From: Hypericum androsaemum
Lineage: Eukaryota; Streptophyta; Magnoliopsida; Malpighiales; Hypericaceae
DNA length: 64,000 bases
NCBI GenBank assembly: GCA_963995505.1
Contig: OZ023189.1
Location: 15,337,495-15,401,494 of the forward strand
Direction of reading: 5' to 3'
The position numbers were made by a program, and so were the translations under genes. This document shows positions 34,901 to 44,018 of this stretch, in pieces; position 1 is the first letter of the stretch, and each line of letters begins with the position of its first letter. The notes under the pieces are model-generated. The model did no database searches, was not told the DNA's origin, and was given only the letters and a program-made list of their open reading frames with translations.

Positions 34901-35769
34901 TCTTGGTTTAGTTGGTTTTCAAAGTCTTGACAAGTTGCCTCAATGGGTTTGCAAGGCCACATCTCTCAAACATCTGATGATTATTGGGTGTCAATCACTA
35001 CCATCCTTATCAACCACCGGCAATTTTTCTCCTACGCCCGAGAGGCTTGAAATCTGTGAATGTGGGGAGCTAACAACCATACTACCCGGAGGCATGCTCC
35101 CGATTGGACTCAAACGACTAGAGGTTACAAATTGCTCGAAGCTAGAGTCTATAGCTGAGAGTTTTGACGATGATAAGCAGTCCCTTGAACATTTGGAGAT
35201 CACTGGTTGTCCCAATCTGAAGAAGCTTCCAGATGGCATGCACGGCCTCACTTCTCTCAGAGTATTGCGTGTGACGGATTGTCAAGGCCTCGATCCCATC
35301 CAAGGAGGCGGCCTGCCTACCAACCTACTGAGTCTCCAAATTTCAAACAACAACAGCGTGAAGCCACTACTCGAATGGGGACTCCACAGGCTGCCCCACC
35401 TTCGGAGTCTTGTTGTAGGCGGATTTACATATACGGGCACAGTGTGGTTTCCAACCGAGGGGATGAGGCTACCTCAGTCTCTTGCTTATCTCCATCGTTC
35501 ATGATTTCCAAGATCTAGAGCACCTCACCACCACGGGATTCCAAGACCTTGGATCATTATATGTTCTTAGGATAGAATACTGCCCGAAGATTGCATCCTT
35601 CCCAGATGGTGCCCTGCCTCCCTCTGTCAAGGCGTTGACAATCCTAGGATGTCCTCTGCTTAAACAGTATTGCCTAAGCACAGGATGGTCCACTATCTCT
35701 CGCATCCCTTTCGTCAAAATAGATGGGGAACAGGTAGTAGACGAATCGGGTATGTCACTTCCGAATTAG
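31962..35769 (+). pseudogene. CC-NB-ARC-LRR disease resistance gene, copy 1, two frameshifts
   Basis: CNL proteins are intracellular immune receptors that exchange ADP for ATP on pathogen detection. Exon 1 is 31962-31992 (MSFLVEPALS), intron 31993-32080, exon 2 from 32081. Order: Rx-type coiled coil (EDVLDEFDYD), P-loop GMGGLGKTT (32711-32737), kinase-2 LLVLDDLW (32936-32960), RNBS-B GSKVVVTTR, GLPL (CSGLPLVAM), RNBS-D CFAYCAIFPKDF, then MHD (YVMHDL, about 33580) and LRRs to 35769. A 1-base loss near 33481-33488 (after WMAEGLIHQ) moves reading to another frame, open to 35504; a second shift near 35490-35500 moves it again for the last LRR. Apart from these two points all motifs are kept. Decay or assembly error are both possible. 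Confidence 0.85.
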
Positions 35770-36330
35770 CATCTTACTTCCTTCTAGTTTCTGGCAATTA
35801 GTTTATGTGCTCTGTTTGTTTCAATGAATCAGTTTTTCATGGTTTATAATGTTTGGCTTGCAATGGAATTCCTCTGCGAGAAAATGGTTTTCATCTACAT
35901 AATAGAAAAATGATTCTGAATCGATAATTTTCTCTGCTAACCAAATAATTTTCAATGTGTCCAGGTAATAGACCCCCCCAGAAGAAAAGAGGTTGTCTTC
36001 CTTTGTTTGGTTGACAGACAGACAGACATTCATCCAACTTTTGTTGCCATCCATGAGGTAAATCAAATAATTGGAATTCTTACTCTCATCACCCCTTTTT
36101 TTTTTCCCACTTCACTAATAAGAGCACCAGTACTGGCAAGTTATTGCAACCATTCATAATTTGGTTCTTCCTTTGCAGACCAGCTTGAACATTCTGCTGG
36201 AAGCTGTCGGTTTCAGAGTATGGACTCCTGCTGAAATTATCCCACAAGATTAATAGGCAAGCGTATGAAAACAAGCCTATTGATGATAGCTTAGCTTAAT
36301 ATTGTATTGAACAAGCCTATTGATGCTTGA
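35770..36330 (+). repeat. CNL 3' flank, copy 1 of 3
   Basis: About 550 bp downstream of the stop codon recur after copy 2 (55553-56200) and, shorter, after copy 3 (57947-58320). Shared text: TGTTTGGCTTGCAATGGAAT and TTCATCCAACTTTTGTTGCC. Confidence 0.8.
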
Positions 36331-36895
36331 GATTACCAATTTCCTAGTATGTTCTAGCTGCTGATACATTATCTACGAACAAGTTATTTAATGATGGGTT
36401 GCTCCGGTGGTAAGGTGTGGATGTTATGTGCTAGCTAGGTGGATTATAGTATATTTCCACTATTTAGTTTGTAAATGACTAATGTTATACTTAGAGGTGG
36501 GATTTCTGTTCCTTTGTTCCCTAAGGTGAATTTCAGATTGGGCCAGTCTGGCCCATGAAGATTAGTTGAGGTCCAAGTAATTCATTCTTACCTGTGAATT
36601 TTATTCATATCTACTTTTACCTAAAAAAATATACAAATAAATAGCGAGATCAAAATAGACAGAAATTTTGGAAATTGCCTAATAAATGTCCAATTACTTA
36701 AAAAATGGGATCGATGGTATATTTGTTATTAAAAAAAAAAAAGAGTCGATATATTACTTCCATATACCCTCAAGTATACTCCCCTATTTTCGTCTTCCGG
36801 AAAGTGTCGCCTGTCTTGAGAGATATTTGCGAATTGAAAGAGAGATTCATTTAAAATATTTATAAATTTTGTTTAACTATATGTCTGCGCCCTTC

Positions 36896-37150
36896 AAGAT
36901 GAAGATCCACTGCGTTTGTATTCAAACAGTGTAAACCACAGTCACAGAGAAGTAACTAGATACAATTATTCACAAGGTACAAAGTGCACTCGTAATGACA
37001 CTTGCCCGGATGCATCAGACGTGTATGAATTGGTGTATATTCGAAGTTCATTTCCTTGCAGTAACTGCCCGAAGATGCAAATCACGCTGCATCAATGTGA
37101 AGAACAAAAATGGCTGCAGCTAAGTCCACAACAACCGATCCACAATCGCC
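36896..37150. repeat. dispersed cluster repeat, copy 1 of 3
   Basis: The block starting near CAAGATGAAGATCCACTGC and including CACTGCATCAATGTGAAGAA-like text recurs at 52068-52270 and 59385-59640. On the minus strand it may continue an exon-like piece (LSIQHDAAG), but I do not recognise a protein. Confidence 0.7.
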
Positions 37151-37383
37151 GCCTCTCGGCCCTCGGTGCTTGCCATAAGTTGTTTACAGCCTTCAATAAT
37201 GCTGCAACATACTTGATCAGAGGTTCTCTTGCACTCAACCCGTGGTATCCAGCAGCATCGTGTTGAATGCTCAATAAGCATGACAATATACCTGGACCCC
37301 ATTAGTTTTTCAATAAAATTCTTACAGAAAAAAAATATATATTTTAGACAATACAGCACAAGGGGGGCTGCCATATTTTAGAC

Positions 37384-37903
37384 TCATTCTGATAGCCTCA
37401 TTTGCCACAGCAGGGAGCTGTGCAAAAACAAAACCAGCAGCTGGGAGGGCAGCCTCAGAAATGACAGCAGCTGCGGGCTCCGAAACAACTTCAAAGTGTT
37501 GTGACTCAACCTACAAAACAGCCTCGTGAAGCGGCAAACCAACTCCCGAAAAGAAGACACTAGAGGCCTGCAAATCAGCCTCAAAACAAGCAGCGACCAG
37601 GGGCTGCACCCCAATATCCAAATCAGGAACATCCTTCTCAACAGGCACCACACAACTTGAGGAATCTTCGTCCTCATCACCAATCAACGTAGGTACATCC
37701 AAACATCCCATAGCCCCAATCCGAATCAGGATGATCCTCTATATTGCTTACAGCCACTTCCTCAATTCAATTCTAACAACATAGTTCTCTTAAGGTTGAC
37801 CATACGGCTAACTTTATCAAAGTTGGACGAAGAAATGAGCACAAGTCAAAGGCTATGTCAAGTCGATTCCGGCTAGAATTAGCTTGACCACACCTGTAAG
37901 GGG
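37384..37903 (-). pseudogene. LINE ORF1 (DUF4283-type) fragment, part 2
   Basis: Minus-strand continuation of the RRM/DUF4283 relic at 41170-41770, from which it is separated by element A. At the junction the text continues from KHLASNSGY-like sequence to a GIPLQVWS-like motif, typical of DUF4283 proteins. Stops and frame changes are frequent. Confidence 0.5.
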
Positions 37904-38143
37904 ATACCTGTAACATTTGTGGTACTCAATTGTAATAGTTGCTAGTTAGAGTGATTAATCTGTAATTGATCAAAGTAGTATAAAAAGCGATAGGAAGAAT
38001 ACTTGGGAATTATTGACATTTGATATCAAAATTCCTAAAGGAATAGTTACGTTCTCTCTCCCTCTTTCTATCTTCTTCCTTCTTTCCCCTTTTCCCCAAT
38101 TCTCAACTCTCTTGAACCCTAATCTTCGATTAGGTTTGTTACA

Positions 38144-38155
38144 TGGTATCAGAGC
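38144..38155 (+). other. primer-binding site of element A
   Basis: TGGTATCAGAGC is complementary to the 3' end of plant initiator-methionine tRNA and directly follows the 5' LTR. Confidence 0.9.
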
Positions 38156-38181
38156 TACGCAATCCTCGGAATTGCTAGCTA

Positions 38182-38358
38182 ATGGCACGGTGGAGGCATA
38201 TAGAGAATCAATCTCATATCCTGGAGAATACTCGGAGTTCGACGATTACGGCTTTGGAGGACTTGGGGCAGAGTCGCCGGAAGATGGAGGAGTTCGGGAA
38301 GACCGACGCTGACCCTCGTCGGAGTTCGAGGGAGTCCCGCAAAGAAGCCTTGGCCTGA
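38182..38358 (+). CDS. short 5' ORF of element A
   Basis: From the first ATG after the primer-binding site the frame encodes 58 residues, rich in Arg, Glu and Ser (MARWRHIENQSHILENTRSS...), and ends in TGA. In many plant gypsy elements the gag N-terminus begins with such a charged helical segment. Here it is cut off from the main gag frame by the stop and a frame difference, so it is either a short leader peptide or the product of a disabling mutation. Confidence 0.45.
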   Translation: MARWRHIENQSHILENTRSSTITALEDLGQSRRKMEEFGKTDADPRRSSRESRKEALA

Positions 38359-38436
38359 GAGGAATATTCCTTTTGCCCTCAAGAACGATGCCAAGAAGCG
38401 ACGGAAACCCAACGCCTACCGGAGAAGAACACCAGG

Positions 38437-40902
38437 GTGGTTGAGCGCGGTGGGTGGAACAGTAACCGTCCCGCTCCAACCTTAGGGAATCGCCTTAGTG
38501 AAGCGGAGGAGATGCCGCGACACAGGATTCTTGTGCCGGAGAGACATCAAGAGGTAAACAAATTTCTGTCTCAACGAGGTTTTTCCGGTCTTCCTACCTT
38601 TTCGGGTGTTAACCCAAGGGCTTGGATTAGGGTTTGTGAAGAATATTTCTCGGTGAACCGATCCCTAGAGATCTACAAGGATAGTTTAGTAGCTGATTTG
38701 TTGGTGAGCAAGGCGAGATTGTGGTATTGGTCATGGTGTTTGGGCAACGAAGAGGCTTGCTGGGATGAGTTCCTCGAGGCATTATGTACACGCTTTGAGA
38801 ACGAAGAGCAAATTGATGAATCTGTTGCGGAGGCGCGTGGCTTGATTTCTTATCAGAATTTTAGTGAATTCAAAGGAGAAAACCATATGGGTATGCAAGT
38901 TTTGGATCAGAATTTTAGTGTACCTGATAACATTTCAGTTGTGGCCGTCGCAACAAATGCTACTGGAGATTTCAAATCTGATTTTGTTCTTGGCCAAGAA
39001 AGCAAAGTAAGCACAATTGTGGTGGATAATTTCTGTGATTTCAGATTGGAAAGTCAAGCGAGGTTGGACAGATTCGAAGAAATTCATGGAAAAGTAGATC
39101 ACTCGATTAAGTTTCGGTCTTCTAATGAGATGGGTGAAGATGGACTATATCGGGGAAGGCCACCAGATTCTTTTACTAGAAAAGATCACAACGATATGGA
39201 TGGCAGCGGGTTGGTGAGACCCGAGGTTATTGTGAAAATTGGTCCAGAAGTGAAGAGCGTGTGTAATGATCCGATTTTGATGCCTGCTCAAGGACTTGGG
39301 TTGTTAAGTTTGGATGATATGGATCTTGTTACTGTCATTCCTGAAAAACATGCGGGTGTTTGCTCTTCTTGGAATGATGATGATATGAATGGAACTAAGC
39401 AGCATCAAATTGAGAATACAAATTGCCATGTTATGAATCCAGCAAATGGTATAGTGAATGGTAATAAGATTCCTAAATATCCAAGAACTTGCTCACAAAT
39501 TACTTTTGATATCAAGAGACAGAATCATCATTGCAGTGAGAATGTTAGTCAAGATAAAGGTGAAACTGGGATAGTTCTTGACAGAGACCAGTACAACAGA
39601 AATGTTGGTGAAGTTGCTTATGAATTTCGTGGTGTTGGGTTCTTTTCCTTGTTTGTGAACCACGAGAAAACGAATTGGAATAAGCTTGTGTATGAGATGT
39701 GCACTATATTTGAGAATAAGGGTTATGAAGCAGTGAAACAAGTGAGAGTGGTGAAGAAATTTGTGAGAAAATTTGAGAAGTTGAAAGCCACATCTCATGT
39801 TGGGTTGGCAGTAGGTACTCCAGGTTCTGTGCAGATTACAACTTTACCTCTTTTTCTTATAGGATATGGACTTGGAGCATCTTTCATGAATTTGTTTGTT
39901 CAGTTTGTTGGTGAAATTGACTTAGCAGCTATTGTCGATGCTAAGATTGTGAGAAAAGTGTTGTTACAAGTGGAAGACTCTCGAGACTTGTCATTTTATA
40001 GTTCAACAACCCTGCAATTCAGTTCCGCAGCAGCCCTACAAGTTGGTGCAGCGGAAGCTCTGCCATCTCATGCAGTTTTACAATGTTGTACAGCAGCAGA
40101 ATTAAGCTGGAAAGATAAACCACCGGAGGTGTTGTTGACAATCCAAGGACGCCAAGAACTGAATATTATATGCTCTGTGATGACAGCATTTCTGCAGCAG
40201 TTTCCTTTGAAGATCCTTGCAGGTTCATTTGCTGCATTTCCAACATCTGCGGGACTGAAATCGGATGCAGCAACAATGCTACAATTGGTTGCAGATTTCC
40301 CTCATGCTGCACTCTTACTGCAGCCGCATATTACAACAGCTATTATGCAATGGAAGGCGCACCAAGCAACTGCAATTTCTGCTGATTTGACAACTTTTGC
40401 AGAATGTTGTTCAACTAAGGAGGGTGGTTTCATGCTCCCTGTTGGAACAAAGTCATCCAGACTCAAGGAGGGAAGTGAACTCCAAGATTACATTTGCTTT
40501 TGCACTTGCGAGAACGACACGGCAGATGAAAGTTGCTACGTTAAAATGGAGATGATGACTGTACATGTCTTTGACCCAGGAGGTTTGAAGCACAAATTAT
40601 TTGTTTTCAAGTCGCACCATTTTGGCAACGAGAATTGGATTCCTTTAGTGAACTTACAATTGAGAAGCTGGAAGTTGCAACTCTTGCATTCGAAAGGCAG
40701 AGTCGTGATCTTTGATTTGCCAAGTACGTTCTCTTCCTTGCTTAAAAGCCTGTCGTCGAAGCATAGAGAAACAATCACACCCAGCTGGCAAAGGACTGAA
40801 GTTTACTACTCAGAATTGGTTTCAGCTGACGCTCAACAGGTCGCTATGAGGGAGTTGCATCGGCGAGTTAGCTGTTCTGATTTCATGTTCCATGAACCTT
40901 GA
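38437..40902 (+). CDS. element A gag-type polyprotein, 821 residues
   Basis: Gag packages element RNA into virus-like particles. Residues about 40-135 resemble the retrotransposon gag domain: FSGLPTFSGVNPRAWIRVCE then a W-rich stretch and FLEALCTRFENEEQI. Residues about 405-450 repeat that flavour (FFSLFVNHEKTNWNKLVYEM, CTIFENK). No CCHC knuckle, aspartic protease or reverse-transcriptase motif is visible. The third quarter (DNA about 40000-40420) is alanine- and glutamine-rich and studded with TGCAG words. The frame is open over 2.4 kb, which argues for recent selection or youth. Element B carries a related frame (FFSLMVNHECANWRELMNEL). The C-terminal half has no family I know. Confidence 0.75.
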   Translation: MVERGGWNSNRPAPTLGNRLSEAEEMPRHRILVPERHQEVNKFLSQRGFSGLPTFSGVNPRAWIRVCEEYFSVNRSLEIYKDSLVADLLVSKARLWYWSWCLGNEEACWDEFLEALCTRFENEEQIDESVAEARGLISYQNFSEFKGENHMGMQVLDQNFSVPDNISVVAVATNATGDFKSDFVLGQESKVSTIVVDNFCDFRLESQARLDRFEEIHGKVDHSIKFRSSNEMGEDGLYRGRPPDSFTRKDHNDMDGSGLVRPEVIVKIGPEVKSVCNDPILMPAQGLGLLSLDDMDLVTVIPEKHAGVCSSWNDDDMNGTKQHQIENTNCHVMNPANGIVNGNKIPKYPRTCSQITFDIKRQNHHCSENVSQDKGETGIVLDRDQYNRNVGEVAYEFRGVGFFSLFVNHEKTNWNKLVYEMCTIFENKGYEAVKQVRVVKKFVRKFEKLKATSHVGLAVGTPGSVQITTLPLFLIGYGLGASFMNLFVQFVGEIDLAAIVDAKIVRKVLLQVEDSRDLSFYSSTTLQFSSAAALQVGAAEALPSHAVLQCCTAAELSWKDKPPEVLLTIQGRQELNIICSVMTAFLQQFPLKILAGSFAAFPTSAGLKSDAATMLQLVADFPHAALLLQPHITTAIMQWKAHQATAISADLTTFAECCSTKEGGFMLPVGTKSSRLKEGSELQDYICFCTCENDTADESCYVKMEMMTVHVFDPGGLKHKLFVFKSHHFGNENWIPLVNLQLRSWKLQLLHSKGRVVIFDLPSTFSSLLKSLSSKHRETITPSWQRTEVYYSELVSADAQQVAMRELHRRVSCSDFMFHEP

Positions 40903-41169
40903 GGACAAGGTTCTTTTGAAGGGCGGAGTTGTAACATTCGTGGTACTCAATTGTAATAGTTGCTAGTTAGAGTGATTAATCTGTAATTGATCAAAGTAGT
41001 ATAAAAAGCGATAGGAAGAATACTTGGGAATTATTGACATTTGATATCAAAATTCCTAAAGGAATAGTTACGTTCTCTCTCCCTCTTTCTATCTTCTTCC
41101 TTCTTTCCCCTTTTCCCCAATTCTCAACTCTCTTGAACCCTAATCTTCGATTAGGTTTGTTACAATACC

Positions 41170-41770
41170 CCGAATTTGAAGCCAAATGCTTCTGGATGTC
41201 GCGCGGAGACCACGGCTCGATAACCTTGAAGTAAGGTTTTAGCTTGTTGCACCAGATTAACATCTCCTCTCCTCATTTGACTTGAAAGAGATTAACACAG
41301 CATCCCTCCCTAATCTGGAACCCATAACCCCATAGTTGAAGAGATCCTTTTTTATATACCCGGTTTGAAGCCAGTCGTCCTGCATCTCCTCTGGAGGCTT
41401 GAACTCTAGAACGTCCAGCCCGTCCGAGTTCAAGTGTTGGAGGCATCAGAAGAGGGTGGACCGAGAGCCGCGGCGGACGGCTTGTCTCTTTGAACCCACT
41501 GGGACCAGTAGCGTTCTTAAGCTAGGCAACCGCCGGGGACGCTCCAGCCTCCACCGCACCTCGCAAAAACTTCGCCTTAGAAACAAAACAGTCTCTTTTG
41601 TTCCACCCATGATTATTCTTAGGGCGTCAATGGTCTACACTCTGAGGGAGTTTCTTTTGGACCTCTTCGTTGCGATGTAGGCATCAACAACAGCGCACTG
41701 CTTGCTGAAGAAATCACGGAAAGGCAAGTTGTCGACAAACAGGGTTGTAGACGTTGCCATGACTTGAGGC
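41170..41770 (-). pseudogene. LINE ORF1 fragment with RRM and DUF4283-like regions, part 1
   Basis: The minus strand reads MATSTTLFVDNLPFRDFF, then VVDAYIATKRSKRNS, the RNP2-like start of an RNA-recognition motif. Downstream come GSRLGRDAVLISFKSNEE and KPYFKVIEPWSP, the DUF4283 pattern that follows the RRM in plant LINE ORF1 proteins. Stops lie between them. Element A inserted at 41165 and separates this from its continuation at 37903-37384. Confidence 0.6.
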
Positions 41771-41937
41771 TGGAAGTTCCACCGCCTTCCTCCAACCTTC
41801 CCGCCGATGGAAGGTGGTGAGGGTCGGCGGTGGAACCCAGGAGTATGAGCGGGCGAGGGAGTATTTGATTTAGCTTAGGGTTGGAATCGGGATTTAATTT
41901 GGGGATGAGATTGAGCTTTTTTGTTTTTTGTTGGGAA

Positions 41938-41999
41938 GATGAACCTTACTACTAGATATAAAAACGAAGGTTTTCAAGTACCAAAGAATTCTCGTTTCC
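41938..41999 (+). repeat. direct repeat flanking the element B complex, left copy
   Basis: AAGATGAACCTTACTACTAG with the following 40 bases recurs at 47686-47746 with few differences. The two copies bracket the element B complex. Confidence 0.8.
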
Positions 42000-42064
42000 A
42001 AGCTCGAGTTGCAGATTTTAAAGTGTCTTAAACTTTGAAGACAAGGTTCTTTTGAGAGGAGAGT
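42000..42064 (+). mobile_element. 3' internal end of a second element-B-type copy
   Basis: The 65 bases before the 42065 LTR (GAGTTGCAGATTTTAAAGTG ... CAAGGTTCTTTTGAGAGGAG) match the last internal bases before the 47387 LTR. That LTR therefore has a 3' internal end on its left as well as a primer-binding site on its right. Confidence 0.75.
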
Positions 42065-42938
42065 TGTTACGATCCGAGGACTTAATAGCAATAATAGAAT
42101 ATCTTAGAGACTGAATTGTAATAAGATGCATGATGTATAAATAGAGATAATAGAGAACTATAGGGGAATCTTGACATTTTGCAATCAGAATCCTAGTGGA
42201 TACATCTCCTTCCATTCTATCTTCCCTTCCCTCTTCTTCTCTGTATTCCTCTCCCCTTTTTTTCTCTCTCTTGATTCTAAGTTTCCCTAGCAAGATCATT
42301 ACAAGTGGTATTAGAGCCTACGATTCTCGAAAATCGTTGTTATGGCTTATTGGGCAGAAACAGAAGAACAATTTGTTGATTACGACCCTCTCGTGATTAA
42401 TGGGTTGCCATGGTATTGGTGGCGGCCGGAGCTTGATGGTGAACGGGAGACAAGATTTGGGAAAATGGTGGTTTCCCAATACGGGTCAGGAGGAACATCG
42501 GGGTATCTTTCGCGTTCTGAGCATTTTCAGAAGCAGGAACAAGAGGTAACCCATCCATTCCCAATTCTTGATAATTCTCCTTCATCTGATTACAATTGGT
42601 ATGGGTGGAATAAGTGCGAGATTGAGTCTACCCACTTTTTGGAAAGGGCCTTAGAAGAGTTCTTGGGTAGTGAGAGGTCCAAGAACTACAAGGTCGAGAA
42701 TTTTGAGACGAAGGAGCAACTGAGTACTACTGAAAGGCTTGCGGAAATTAAGGGTAAGAACGATGGAATAAGGGTGTCACGACCCGAATCTGTAGTCGGT
42801 GATCGGCGCTAAACTTCAACTCCTTTAATCACAAAGAAATCTAGCCAGCCTCAAACGTATTCAGAATTTATAATAATAAGCCTTTAAATATAAAATTTAA
42901 AACTTAATTTACAAAATATAATCTAAACTTTTCCTTTT

Positions 42939-43267
42939 GAGAAAAGTCCACTTTAGTACCCTGTGGTATCGCCTAAAATTACTTTAGTACCCTGTGGTAA
43001 AAAACTGATCAATCGAGTCATACTTATTCCAATTAACATCAAAAAGGTCCTCGGGCAGCTGCCCGGACCTGCCCGAACCTACCCGAACCCTGCCCGGACC
43101 CACGTAGTCTGGGCAGGGTTCGGGTAGGTTCGGGCAGGTCCGGGCAGCTGCCCGAGGACCTTTTTGATGTTAATTAGAATAAGTATGACTCGATTGATCA
43201 ATTTTTTACCACAGAGTACTAAAGTGATTTTGGGCGATACCACAGGGTACTAAAGTGGACTTTTCTC
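42939..43267. mobile_element. foldback MITE (Mutator-like), 329 bp
   Basis: Two near-perfect inverted arms of about 155 bp (GAGAAAAGTCCACTTTAGTA...) leave a loop of about 10 bases around 43100. The target duplication TTTCCTTTT lies at 42930-42938 and 43268-43276. The inner arms are GC-rich with repeated GCCCG(A/G)ACC words. No coding sequence. Confidence 0.92.
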
Positions 43268-43796
43268 TTTCCTTTTTAATACATATTCATATGTTCTTTT
43301 CCCAAGATCAAATTAAACTATGTAACTACAGAGCTTCTAGATCAAAGAGCAAAATACAAACTGGAGACCTCGATGCAAGTCCTGGAAAACAAGTGGACTT
43401 GGTACAATCATAGTAGATCTCTGAACCAATACAACTCATGTACGAGTTCCTGCAAAACTGATGAGAGGGGGTGAGTGTTTTGGAACACCCCGTAAACAAA
43501 TAACATATGCATCACAATTTATTTAGCCACTTAATGCACAGACATATCTAACACATGCATATGACTAACATGGTAATTGAATCATGCAGACATGTACAAT
43601 ATCATAAAGTCATGTTTACGAGATGACCAAATATTAACATATAATCACAAAGACACAGAAACATGAGCAAATTACGCAAACATGAACACATAATTTCAAA
43701 ATCAAATCACAGCATTGGAAGAATATTCGGCAAAATCTAAATCGCGTCACACCCTCTCCAACACGAGGATACCATATCTCAAAGGCGCCATCATCA

Positions 43797-44018
43797 ACCA
43801 ACCTCCTCGGCCAAATAGTTCTGCCCGCCGGAAGGCAACCATATCATATCAGACCAACCTCCTCGGCCAAATAGTTCTGCCAACCGGAAGGCAACCATAT
43901 CATATCAGACCAACCTCATCGGCCAAATAGTTCTACCCGCCGGAAGGCAACCATATCATATCAGACCAATCTCATCGGCCAAATAGTTCTGCCCGCCGGA
44001 AGGCAACCATATCATATA
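43797..44018 (+). repeat. four tandem 56-bp repeats in the large solo LTR
   Basis: Unit ACCAACCTCCTCGGCCAAAT then AGTTCTGCCCGCCGGAAGGC then AACCATATCATATCAG, repeated four times with few changes. Confidence 0.9.

Larger units (their letters stand above)
37909..41164 (+). mobile_element. element A: young gag-only LTR retrotransposon
   Basis: The 5' LTR 37909-38143 and 3' LTR 40930-41164 are both 235 bp, start TGTAACATT, end TTTGTTACA and differ at one base (T 37917 / C 40938). The target duplication ATACC lies at 37904-37908 and 41165-41169. The primer-binding site TGGTATCAGAGC (38144-38155, initiator-Met tRNA type) abuts the 5' LTR; a purine-rich tract (GAAGGGCGGAG) precedes the 3' LTR. The LTRs contain a TATA-like AGTATAAAAAGCG. 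There is a gag-type ORF, but no protease, reverse transcriptase, RNase H or integrase is found, so it depends on a partner. Near-identical LTRs indicate a very recent insertion. Confidence 0.95.

Noticed and set aside
38246..38479. Minus-strand frames opposite the element A leader
   Set aside because: Pro/Arg-rich shadows of the plus-strand gag leader.
43797..44018. Regular 56-bp repeats that could look like a CRISPR array
   Set aside because: Units are contiguous without unique spacers, lie in an LTR of a plant genome, and are a plain tandem repeat.
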